Shown here: positions 17,799 to 25,793 of the stretch, piece after piece
Layout: the number at the start of each line of letters is the position of its first letter
Position numbering within the stretch: position 1 is the first letter of the stretch
Origin: Vibrio marisflavi CECT 7928
GTDB taxonomy: Bacteria > Pseudomonadota > Gammaproteobacteria > Enterobacterales > Vibrionaceae
Direction of reading: 5' to 3'
Assembly: GCF_921294215.1 (NCBI RefSeq)
Contig: NZ_CAKLDM010000002.1
Location: 682,001-746,000, forward strand
Length of the DNA: 64,000 bases
Notes under the pieces: model-generated
What the model was told of the DNA's origin: nothing
Seen by the model: only the letters and a program-made list of their open reading frames with translations
Database searches by the model: none
Translations under genes and position numbers: made by a program

Positions 17799-18231
17799 GT
17801 GCTCAACTCTTAGGGGTATTGACACTCAATGCCCCTAAACCTCAATTCCCCTAAATATTGTAACCTAGCCGAACGGAGTAATTTTAGCCCGGATTTTGCT
17901 GACATTCCTGCCCATGCCTACCAGCTATATCTAACTCTCATTTCTTTCTCTAAAACTGGTAACAGCCAGTACCAGCGAGTACTATGCCAGCAAATGCCTC
18001 ATGCTGCAGAGGCACAATAAGGCCAACGGTTTACTGTAAGAGTGAGTTGGTGATTAGGCTCTAAACTCTAAGAAAAGCCCGCTAGATAAGACTATCCTAA
18101 TACAAAAGTGGTATGAGACTTGGATGCTTTTCTGGTGTCATTAACATTGCTGGAACATCGTATATACGAGAGTTTATCGTAGCGGAGCGCTGTAAACTGG
18201 CGCCACAAAGAATAATTTCACATGGAGCTAG
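17799..18231. other. 433-bp intergenic region downstream of sohB
   Basis: Begins with a 12-bp hairpin (17810-17838) that probably ends sohB transcription. The remainder, up to the chemoreceptor gene, holds no frame I trust; a 63-codon frame at 17829-18020 starts inside the hairpin and has no ribosome site. The chemoreceptor promoter should lie at about 18130-18210. The stretch 17880-18060 is not explained. Confidence 0.5.
17810..17838 (+). terminator. sohB terminator hairpin
   Basis: TTAGGGGTATTG (17810-17821) pairs over 12 bp with CAATGCCCCTAA (one G-T pair) around a 5-nt loop. There is no T run after it, so it may work with Rho or as an RNA end-protecting structure. Confidence 0.6.
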
Positions 18232-19827
18232 GTGATTTTGAAAAGTCTAATCGAAAGGTTTAGTAACTTGAGCAACATGCAGTCACTCTTGATTTTAGGA
18301 GTATTCGCACTGCCTATAGCCTCGTATTTAATCGTCAGCCAAGCTTGGTTATGGCTCGCTATATTTTTAGTCTACCAAGTCGTCATTTTGTCGCTATTTT
18401 CGGCTTTAAACTCAGTCTTCAAACATATTAGGCGAGCTTCTCTGGAGCTTTCGGAAGGCGATTTGACAGTGCGAATAAAAGAGAGTCATTCGGTAGGAGA
18501 GCCTCTATACAAGTTGTTCAATCGAATCGGAGAAGATATTTCTAGAACGGTCAGTGCACTTCGGCGTTCGACAGCAAGGCTTGTTGAAGTAGCGAATACC
18601 GTTCAAGAGGATTCCGTCCAGTCGAAGGAAGGTGCCATTGGCCAAAAGAATGACGTTGATAGAGCAAAATTTATTCTAGATAACTTAGCTGAGATCACGC
18701 AGGAAGTTTCTAGCTATTGTGAGTCGACCGCGTCGTTAGCTGCTCAAGCGAAAGCAAAAGCAGACCAAGGCAGCAATGACATGGTGAACTTGGAAAATGC
18801 ACTGTCTAACGCCAATCAACATATAGATAATACCAATGAACACTTTCAATCCTTAATGGAAGAAACGGCGCAAATTAGCCAAGTCATGGAGACAATTAGC
18901 GGCATTGCAGAGCAAACTAACCTACTGGCTTTGAATGCTGCGATTGAGAGTGCGAGGGCTGGAGAGCAGGGACGAGGTTTTGCTGTCGTGGCCGATGAAG
19001 TTCGCTCTTTAGCAATGAGAACACAAGAGGCTACCGAAGAAATCAGAAAGAAAATTACCAGCCTCCAATCGAAAACAGATGACGTTCTAGAAACTATGCG
19101 TGAAAACAAGTCCAGTATGGATGCATCTTTATCGATTGCCTCTACCGCAGAAATTTCATTTAAAGAGTTGAATACTCAAATAGAAGAATTAAGTGAATAT
19201 GGAGCGAGAATTTCTCAGTCTTCTGAGAACCAACTAGCGCAAACGGGTGAACTTGAAAGCTGTCTTCAGCTTGTCGCGACAGAGTCAGAAAACAATGTTC
19301 GTTCAACTCAAGAGACTTTGATTGCCAGCATTACAGTTAGAAATGTTTCAGGAGAAATTGACTCTCTTCTCAATCGTTTTTCATTCGATCAGCGACAAGT
19401 CAGCCAGGAAGAATCACAGCGTGAAAAGCTGATGGAATGGAACAGCAGCCTTGATCTTGGGCTTGAAGAAATTAACCGACAACACAAGATTCTGGTTCAC
19501 TTAGTCAACGAGCTCTATTATCTGCTGAGACATAACTATGGATTGGCGTCGATAAAGCGCGTTGTGCAAGGTTTAATCGACTATACCGCCAATCATTTCA
19601 CCTATGAAGAAACGCTGTTTGAACAGTTTAATTACTCTGAGCAAAAGCAACATACAGAGAAACATCGTCAGCTTGTTTTAAAAGTGCTCGATTTTCAAAA
19701 GCGTGTAGAAAGTGGTGAAGACATCGGTGAAGAGCTGTTCACTTTTCTGAAAGATTGGTTAAGCGGCCATATCATGCGTGAAGATAGGGCCTATGCCGAG
19801 AGCTTTAAAAAGTTTGGTTTGAACTAA
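18232..19827 (+). CDS. methyl-accepting chemotaxis protein with C-terminal hemerythrin domain
   Basis: 531 residues. Two closely spaced membrane helices near residues 18-60 with almost no periplasmic loop, a HAMP-like linker (about 65-110), and a chemoreceptor signalling coil whose hairpin tip reads [20 protein letters not shown] (about 225-244). From about residue 401 follows a bacteriohemerythrin domain: [25 protein letters not shown] and HIMRED supply the His/Glu/Asp ligands of a di-iron O2 site. The arrangement indicates cytoplasmic sensing of O2, redox state or NO feeding CheA. GTG start with GGAG close upstream. Precedent for hemerythrin receptors exists in Desulfovibrio DcrH. Confidence 0.9.
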   Translation: MILKSLIERFSNLSNMQSLLILGVFALPIASYLIVSQAWLWLAIFLVYQVVILSLFSALNSVFKHIRRASLELSEGDLTVRIKESHSVGEPLYKLFNRIGEDISRTVSALRRSTARLVEVANTVQEDSVQSKEGAIGQKNDVDRAKFILDNLAEITQEVSSYCESTASLAAQAKAKADQGSNDMVNLENALSNANQHIDNTNEHFQSLMEETAQISQVMETISGIAEQTNLLALNAAIESARAGEQGRGFAVVADEVRSLAMRTQEATEEIRKKITSLQSKTDDVLETMRENKSSMDASLSIASTAEISFKELNTQIEELSEYGARISQSSENQLAQTGELESCLQLVATESENNVRSTQETLIASITVRNVSGEIDSLLNRFSFDQRQVSQEESQREKLMEWNSSLDLGLEEINRQHKILVHLVNELYYLLRHNYGLASIKRVVQGLIDYTANHFTYEETLFEQFNYSEQKQHTEKHRQLVLKVLDFQKRVESGEDIGEELFTFLKDWLSGHIMREDRAYAESFKKFGLN

Positions 19828-19839
19828 CGAAATTTTTAG

Positions 19840-19865
19840 GGCGATAGAGACTTTATCCTATCGCC
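19840..19865. terminator. hairpin between convergent chemoreceptor and rhombosortase genes
   Basis: GGCGATAG (19840-19847) and CTATCGCC (19858-19865) form an 8-bp GC-rich stem that includes the last codons of the rhombosortase gene. A T-rich stretch lies on the minus-strand side. Confidence 0.6.
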
Positions 19866-20410
19866 TTGTTAACGGCATGATATCGATGACATAGACCCGC
19901 GAGCGCGAGCCCACCTAATGTCCCAGCTAAATGTGCTTGAATAGCGATTGAGGCATGTATCCACTCACTTGTTGTCGTTGATGGACCGAAAATATGCTCC
20001 CAAACAACCTTTCCCACCACACCTGCCACCAATAGCCAACTGGAGCGTCTTCCGCTGAGTGCTTCCATAAGTGCGTAGTAAGCAAATAGACCATGTAAAA
20101 TCCCGGACAGACCAAGATAGGTGGTAATATTTGTAAAAAGCAAGCTAACGCCGACCACAATAGACAGATAGAAAAACACCAGCACAAAAGATTTTGTTTT
20201 GGGTTGGAACAGAAAGCAAATGATCCACAAACCTGCTAAGTCCATGGCAAGGTGAGCGTAGTTGGTGTGAGTCAGGTTTCCTGTTACGATGCGCCACCAC
20301 TGCCCATCGTGAATGGCATAAATGTTCCAAACGGCATAACTACTAGCAGGTTCAAATTGAAGAGCCAAACAAACTAAACTAATAACAGCTAAAGCAAGGT
20401 ATAGAATCAC
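19853..20410 (-). CDS. rrtA: rhombosortase, rhomboid-family intramembrane serine protease
   Basis: 185 residues with about six hydrophobic helices. Rhomboid landmarks are WWRIVTGNLTHTNYAHLAMDL, the nucleophile in GLSGILHGLFAYYAL and the catalytic His in QAHLAGTLGGLAL. The short length and the GLSG.LHG motif fit the rhombosortase subfamily, which cleaves the GlyGly-CTERM tail of proteins secreted by the type II system in Vibrio. No GlyGly-CTERM substrate is encoded in this window. Its start lies only 3 bp from the divergent DTW gene, so each promoter must lie inside the other's coding sequence. Confidence 0.85.
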   Translation of the reverse strand: MILYLALAVISLVCLALQFEPASSYAVWNIYAIHDGQWWRIVTGNLTHTNYAHLAMDLAGLWIICFLFQPKTKSFVLVFFYLSIVVGVSLLFTNITTYLGLSGILHGLFAYYALMEALSGRRSSWLLVAGVVGKVVWEHIFGPSTTTSEWIHASIAIQAHLAGTLGGLALAGLCHRYHAVNKAIG

Positions 20411-20413
20411 GAT

Positions 20414-21019
20414 ATGTCTCGGTATTGTTCAAAGTGTGGTAAAGCAAATAAAGCCTGTATATGTCAATGGATACAAAACTTAGCGTCGAATGTTGAGTTG
20501 ATCATCTTGCAGCACCCTAACGAACAAAATCGGCCATTGGGTACAGCTCGGATATTGCAGCTTTCCCTAGCGAATAGCCAAGTGTTTGTAGGTGAAAACT
20601 TTTCCAATCATCAGCAACTCAACTCATTACTGAATGAATCAGACACCGTCCACTACGTCTTGTTCCCGAATGATGATTCAAAGCTATTGGCCCAAGAAGC
20701 CTTGCCGAGTTGCGCGAAAAAAGTGCGTGTTATCTTAATTGATGGTACCTGGCGTAAAGCCTATAAAATCTGGCAGCTTTCAAGCAACTTACATACTTTA
20801 CCAAGTATACACCTGCCTGAAGGCTTAAAGGGGCAATATTTGATTCGCAAAGCGCCGTCAGAGAATAGTTTATCGACGGTAGAAGCGGGCTACCATATGC
20901 TATCGATACTTGAACCTGAGAGGGACTTTTCTCCATTGCTCACAGCATTTGAGAAGATGATTCAGTTTCAAATCGATCAGATGCCAAAAGAGGTGTTTGA
21001 AAAAAATTACCGAGAATGA
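20414..21019 (+). CDS. DTW-domain tRNA-uridine aminocarboxypropyltransferase
   Basis: 201 residues. Enzymes of this family (E. coli TapT/YfiP) transfer the 3-amino-3-carboxypropyl group of S-adenosylmethionine to a tRNA uridine, forming acp3U. Visible are an N-terminal zinc-type cluster CSKCGKANKACIC (residues 5-17), the QHPNE motif, and the DTW core ILIDGTWRKAYK (about 111-122), followed by LIRKAPSENSLSTVEA. It is divergent from the rhombosortase with a 3-bp gap. Which paralogue it represents is uncertain. Confidence 0.85.
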   Translation: MSRYCSKCGKANKACICQWIQNLASNVELIILQHPNEQNRPLGTARILQLSLANSQVFVGENFSNHQQLNSLLNESDTVHYVLFPNDDSKLLAQEALPSCAKKVRVILIDGTWRKAYKIWQLSSNLHTLPSIHLPEGLKGQYLIRKAPSENSLSTVEAGYHMLSILEPERDFSPLLTAFEKMIQFQIDQMPKEVFEKNYRE

Positions 21020-21058
21020 GACAACATCCTTGTATCTCTATGTAGGGATAAATCTATC

Positions 21059-22267
21059 TTAGCAAGGCAGCTTAAGTGTTTGCTTGATTCTTATGCCACT
21101 TGATTTCAACTCATTCAGAGCTTTGATTTCTGAAACCGACGTGTGGAATTTGTTAGCAATGCCAGATAATGTATCGCCAGATTTTACTGTGTAGTCAAAG
21201 CCTGATGGGTAGTTAGATTGGCGTACTTTAAGCACTTCGCCGAGTCTAATCACATTACTCTTCAAGTGGTTGTCGGCTTTTAAGCGATCAACAGACACTG
21301 AATATTTATGAGCAATTTTAAGCAAGCTATCACCAGATTTCACAGTATGCTCTAGCCAGCTGTAGCGTAGGAAGCAGGCGTGAATATGACCTTTTCGGTA
21401 AGCTTCACCTTGTCTGTCGGCAAGCATCTTGGCTTGGTCGGCTGCTTTTTTCTGTGCAGCTTCATGAGCTTTTTCTCTTCTCAGTGCAGCAGCTTGGGCA
21501 GCTTCTTCTCGTCTTTCTTTCTCAATTCTTGCAACTACAAGGCGGTTTACTTCAGCATTGATTTTCTTAGTGCGAGTTTGCAGTGCTTGCTTGAGATCTT
21601 CGATAACTTCATCGTTTGGCACAACTCGGCGAGCTTGCCAATAATCTCTAACCCAATAAGGGTGCTCAAGGCTACTCATTGCAACACCGCGGCTGCTGGT
21701 TGAGCTAATAAATTGGTGATTGCCTAGGTAAATACCAACATGGCGCTCATTAACACCTGTTTTGAAGAAGACTAAGTCACCAACTTGTATGTCATCTTTT
21801 GGTATTTCTCTGCCTAATTTAACTTGTTCCAGAGTTGTTCTTGGTAGGTAGACTCCCAGTGCGCCTATATAAACTTGACGAATAAAGGCAGAACAGTCGA
21901 TGCCTTTTGAGCTATTACCACTATATTCATACGGTGTGCCCGCCCAGTTTTGATAGCTATTGATTAGAGTGATCTTATAGGCCATCTGCTCAGCTGGGGT
22001 TAGGTTTTGAGGCTCGGAGCTTTTCTTTTTTTGATCGGTTTTGACCACTAGTTTCGGGTCATTTTTTGGAGAATCTTTTGTTTCACTCACAACAGAAGCC
22101 TGAGGCGCTTGGGTTGTGTGGTCTGCGACTTGATGTACTGGATGCATTTGGCTGCTCTCGTTCGATTTCGCGGCGTGGGCAGAATCAGAAGAAGTTGGTA
22201 AGCTGGCACAACCCGCAAGCAAAAGTGCAGGTAAAGGCAGCAGCATTGGGTAGCGACAAACAGACAT
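21059..22267 (-). CDS. NlpC/P60 peptidoglycan hydrolase lipoprotein with two LysM domains
   Basis: 402 residues. Lipoprotein signal peptide with lipobox LLLAGC (Cys20), a Ser/Lys/Gln-rich linker (21-90), an NlpC/P60 domain (about 98-215) with catalytic Cys125 in GIDCSAF and His176 in RHVGIYL, a long charged, Ala-rich coiled-coil segment (about 225-290), and two C-terminal LysM repeats beginning HTVKSGDSLLKIA and YTVKSGDTLSGIA. It should cut stem peptides of peptidoglycan while anchored to the outer membrane. Both N-lipidation and C-terminal LysMs suggest it bridges membrane and wall. AGGAG lies about 7 nt before the ATG. Confidence 0.9.
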   Translation of the reverse strand: MSVCRYPMLLPLPALLLAGCASLPTSSDSAHAAKSNESSQMHPVHQVADHTTQAPQASVVSETKDSPKNDPKLVVKTDQKKKSSEPQNLTPAEQMAYKITLINSYQNWAGTPYEYSGNSSKGIDCSAFIRQVYIGALGVYLPRTTLEQVKLGREIPKDDIQVGDLVFFKTGVNERHVGIYLGNHQFISSTSSRGVAMSSLEHPYWVRDYWQARRVVPNDEVIEDLKQALQTRTKKINAEVNRLVVARIEKERREEAAQAAALRREKAHEAAQKKAADQAKMLADRQGEAYRKGHIHACFLRYSWLEHTVKSGDSLLKIAHKYSVSVDRLKADNHLKSNVIRLGEVLKVRQSNYPSGFDYTVKSGDTLSGIANKFHTSVSEIKALNELKSSGIRIKQTLKLPC

Positions 22268-22714
22268 TAAAACTCCTAAATTCAGGAAACGATTAAAAAG
22301 GGGTTCACTAGCTAGTGAAAATTAAAAGTGTGATTTCGTTTCTTGGTTAAAAAATATTATGCAGCATCGTTATCTATGTGTGCGAAAAGAGCGATCTGAC
22401 TCTCTATACAATTGGCTTGCTTGACAAAAAGAGGCTGTTTGGAAGGTTTATCTGGCAACATACGAAAAACAACTATACAACTCGATTAACTAGGCAATAT
22501 CAACGGTATTGCAACATATACAAAAACCTGCATATAAAAATGCAAACTATTTAGATAGCGGATTCTCCTAGAAATTTTTCTGATAATTGTTCGAAAAACG
22601 TCAATTCGTAACAAAAAAATGCTCTAATTGGAGAAATGCGAAATTATACCGTATTGGTTGGCTAAATATCCATTGCAATTTAATGTGAGATTGATGGCAT
22701 AGATAGTGCGTTGA
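22268..22714. other. intergenic region between dgt and the NlpC/P60 gene
   Basis: 447 bp, AT-rich, between two leftward genes. The NlpC-gene promoter must lie in its left half. I see no hairpin with a T run after dgt, no small gene with a ribosome site and no repeat. Confidence 0.5.
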
Positions 22715-24034
22715 TTACACGGGGGAAAATAGTTGGGTGTGCAATCGCAATGCGTGGCCATCGGTCATCGAGGAAATATAATCTGCAATAATCCGATTCT
22801 CAGCGTCGGCGTTCCCAGCCGCTAGTTGCCACTTTTGTTTCTCTAAATTTGGTAGTAATCGGTTTGGCTCAGAGCTCAGTGCTTCGAAAATATTCATAAT
22901 GACCTGCTGACCTTTGTACTCGACAATTTGAACTTCAGGTATCTGGATTACGAAATCGTTGACGAATTTTTTTAGCACATCTAACGCTGCAGCCCTCGAA
23001 GGTGCTAGATAAGCATTGCTACTGAGTAACGGACTTTCAAAACTCTCGGCAGTTGACTGTATGGTAACGCTGGTTAAGAGGGCGTTGACGATTCCTCCTA
23101 TTGCATCTTTGCGCTGGTGATGTTTACCAGAAAATAGCATTTTTCCAAGCGTTACAATGTGCTGGCTGAACCAATCATCGCCAATCTGTTTAAGCTGCGA
23201 TTCAGCTTCGCTACACCACTGCGAATAGCTGACCATACCTAATACAATGGCATCTTCTAAATCGTGAACGCCATAAGCAATATCGTCAGCAAGCTCCATA
23301 ATTGAGCAATCTAAAGATTTGTGTAGGGTTTTATTGTTTTGTTTCCTAGGGCAATTTGTGTCTCTAAGTGCTACAAACTTTTCTTGATCTGACTGTGAGA
23401 GTGGAGATAACACCCAATTAAGTAGTGTATGGTCGCAATCGTAGATGCCTTTCGCTGGCAGCCATTCTTGTGTTTTTAATTTTCTTTGATCGGCTGTGGA
23501 TTTAGGCTTAACTTTCGCCTGTGTCTGGCTAATTAGGGCTGGGTACTTGAGCAAGCCAAGCAAAGAGCGACGGGTGAGGTTCATGCCGCCATTTTCAGTA
23601 TAAGGTTCAAGCTGAGTAACAATTCGGAAAGTTTGAGCATTTCCCTCAAAACCACCATGATCTCGCATCATATAGTTCAAAGCGACTTCTCCACCGTGTC
23701 CGTATGGTGGGTGTCCGATGTCATGTGCTAAGCAAATCGAGTCAATTAGGCTGTCGGAAGGGAGAATTTCACACACTTCTGGTTGTTTAGACTTTATCTG
23801 AGCAACGATGCCAGTTCCAAGTTGAGCCACCTCTAAAGAGTGAGTGAGGCGCGTGCGATGAAAATCATCGGTACTAGAGCAATGCACTTGTGTTTTTGAT
23901 TGCAGGCGTCGAAAAGCCGCTGAGTGGAGAATGCGTGCCCGGTCGCGCTCGAAAGGGCTACGGTGGTCATTTAGACGCAGCTTATTTTCTTGCTTGTTTC
24001 TTTGTCGCCATGCTGAATCAATCGTTTCAGGCAT
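22715..24034 (-). CDS. dgt: deoxyguanosinetriphosphate triphosphohydrolase-like protein (dGTPase)
   Basis: 439-residue HD-domain enzyme that cleaves dNTPs to nucleoside and triphosphate. The N-terminal signature is RSPFERDRARILHSAAFRRL. Metal ligands are His in RTRLTHSLEVAQ, the HD pair in LAHDIGHPPYGHGGE, and a later Asp in MELADDIAYGVHDLED. The start is put at 24034 (MPETIDSAWRQR), 7 nt after AAGGAG; ATG at 24040 would overlap that ribosome site, and a GTG at 24055 lies before it. Vibrio Dgt-type enzymes are commonly annotated as anti-phage dGTPases; whether this one defends is not shown here. Confidence 0.92.
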   Translation of the reverse strand: MPETIDSAWRQRNKQENKLRLNDHRSPFERDRARILHSAAFRRLQSKTQVHCSSTDDFHRTRLTHSLEVAQLGTGIVAQIKSKQPEVCEILPSDSLIDSICLAHDIGHPPYGHGGEVALNYMMRDHGGFEGNAQTFRIVTQLEPYTENGGMNLTRRSLLGLLKYPALISQTQAKVKPKSTADQRKLKTQEWLPAKGIYDCDHTLLNWVLSPLSQSDQEKFVALRDTNCPRKQNNKTLHKSLDCSIMELADDIAYGVHDLEDAIVLGMVSYSQWCSEAESQLKQIGDDWFSQHIVTLGKMLFSGKHHQRKDAIGGIVNALLTSVTIQSTAESFESPLLSSNAYLAPSRAAALDVLKKFVNDFVIQIPEVQIVEYKGQQVIMNIFEALSSEPNRLLPNLEKQKWQLAAGNADAENRIIADYISSMTDGHALRLHTQLFSPV

Positions 24035-24581
24035 TCGCATACTCCTTTCCGCCACAAGAGCTCATATATTGTCGCTGAACCTTTCGTCTCCACTTCTAAT
24101 AGTATGATTCATAAGAGATATGTCAAATAAACCGCAAGCAACAATACCTATGAATATATCAGATGTATGACGAGTGAAATATTTCGGGCCAAAAAGAAGG
24201 TGGCGATATATATGATAACTATTATCTAATTTAATAGATTTTATAGCCAAATAATAATTTTGATACAGCATGAAAAATTGCTATCAAAATAGGTAGATTA
24301 TGTAAATTAAACATTGGTATTTATATATCTCTAGTTCCATTTTTATTGATATTTTTGTAAAGAGTGTTAATTCTAATGGTGATTAAAATCCCACTCGGTT
24401 TGTTCGTTTGTTGTGAATATGTTGTGTTTGAGTGTTTATTGTTGCGCTGGAATTAATCATTGATCGCTTTTTATATTGGTTTGAAGAATTAAATTTTCTA
24501 ATGTTGTTTTAGGGCCGTCAGCATCAATTCCTACTTTAAGTTTTTTTGGAGTTTTAACTACAAAGGAGTGAAATAGTAAAG
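24035..24581. other. AT-rich intergenic region upstream of the secreted-protein pair
   Basis: About 547 bp, strikingly AT-rich, between divergent dgt and the first secreted-protein gene. It holds an inverted repeat ATTTTGATA/TATCAAAAT (24257-24290) and AT-rich promoter-like stretches near 24470-24520. No frame there looks coding. Its composition and length mark the left side of the accessory insert. Confidence 0.55.
24257..24290. repeat. inverted repeat in the leader of the secreted-protein pair
   Basis: ATTTTGATA (24257-24265) and TATCAAAAT (24282-24290) are exact reverse complements separated by 16 nt; an inner GCA/TGC pairing extends the hairpin past a CA bulge. It could end transcription, or be an operator, about 290 bp before the start codon. 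Confidence 0.5.
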
Positions 24582-25793
24582 ATGAAACGACTGATATTCG
24601 GCTTGTGGGCAGCGCTATTTTCGGCCAGCACTTGGGCAGCCAAAGTGGAGATAGATGAGATAAAGCTGCGGCCCGATTATGGGATAGATATTGTCGCTCG
24701 CGTTAATGAAGTGGATAAGAATGACAAAATAGTTGGTGTTGCCTTGAACAAAGTAGAAACATGGACTGTTGACTATACGTTAGGATCTATGATCAGCAGA
24801 GTGGAGAGGTTCAAGGTGGCTGGATACGACGACTACAGTCAATTTCGAAGATCCTGTGATAAATCTGGTGATAGTAAGGACGGCGTTAAAATTAGAGCGT
24901 GCCGAGGTAAAGGCGAGTGGAAAAAGAGAAACAATAGGCTAGATATAAGAATACCAGGTGGCCACTCGCTATTAGGTGGTCAATTCATAAAAGGTAAAAA
25001 TGATCTACAGGCAAATATTGGTGTAGTCGTGACATTAAGCCTTCTAAGGGACAACCCAAAAAAGAAAGTTAGGTTTTTTGGTGAAGTTTTTCAAGCTAGA
25101 CAATTCTATTTTCCAGAAGAATCTTCACCTATTAATACGGATAGCTATTTATTTCCTGGGTATACCCACAACTATAAAACACCTGTTGCTATTACCGTGT
25201 CTAGCGATGGAAAAGTGGGGTGCTTGGCAAAAAGAAAAAATGCCTCTCGCTTCGAGTGTTTGTACAACAAAAAAGATGACAAGCCTGCCCAACAACCAGA
25301 TTACTTTGCGTCTCTAATTTCAAATATAGATGATGACAACCTGAAAATTATGGAGTGCGGGCCTGAATCACAATTCATCGAAAAACAAGGTGTAGTTAAC
25401 TTCCAAGCGAGTGATTTTCAACATGCTGGCCTCACAGGGTATGAGTCCGATTTAAAAGATTATTGGTGCAATAGAATGAACAACTACATTCGTAAGGATG
25501 AAGATGTTTCTAGCATTTATGGCGAAGGGTGGCTTTTAAGTGTCAATCCATTCACAGGAAAAATGGAGTGCTTTTCGGGCAAGTGGAACTGGTGCTTAAA
25601 TAGCAGCTATGCGAATGAAAAGCCGAAGATTACATCTCACAGAGAAAATAAAACAGTTGATCAATATACCCGATACAAACCCATTCATGGCTGCAGATAT
25701 AAAAATGGTCTGGTTCGGCCTTGTCCGGAAAGTATGAAAAATATCCAATCACTCGCGCAATTAATCGAATCAGTTAATGGAGAGGCATTATGA
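24582..25793 (+). CDS. secreted Cys-rich protein of unknown function
   Basis: 403 residues with a clear signal peptide (MKRLIFGLWAALFSASTWAA, cut after AWA or AAK). The mature part is soluble and contains ten cysteines, eight of them in the last 200 residues in short contexts such as MECGP, YWCNRM, MECFSG, NWCLNS and HGCRYK, suggesting a disulfide-stabilised periplasmic or extracellular protein. No domain recognised. The nearest ribosome site, AAAGGAG, is 13-14 nt from the ATG, unusually far. ATA and AGA codons are frequent compared with neighbours. The stop overlaps the next ATG (ATGA), so both products are probably made together. Confidence 0.82.
   Translation: MKRLIFGLWAALFSASTWAAKVEIDEIKLRPDYGIDIVARVNEVDKNDKIVGVALNKVETWTVDYTLGSMISRVERFKVAGYDDYSQFRRSCDKSGDSKDGVKIRACRGKGEWKKRNNRLDIRIPGGHSLLGGQFIKGKNDLQANIGVVVTLSLLRDNPKKKVRFFGEVFQARQFYFPEESSPINTDSYLFPGYTHNYKTPVAITVSSDGKVGCLAKRKNASRFECLYNKKDDKPAQQPDYFASLISNIDDDNLKIMECGPESQFIEKQGVVNFQASDFQHAGLTGYESDLKDYWCNRMNNYIRKDEDVSSIYGEGWLLSVNPFTGKMECFSGKWNWCLNSSYANEKPKITSHRENKTVDQYTRYKPIHGCRYKNGLVRPCPESMKNIQSLAQLIESVNGEAL

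Noticed and set aside
17829..18020. 63-codon rightward frame after sohB
   Set aside because: It starts inside the sohB hairpin, has no ribosome site and no recognisable sequence.
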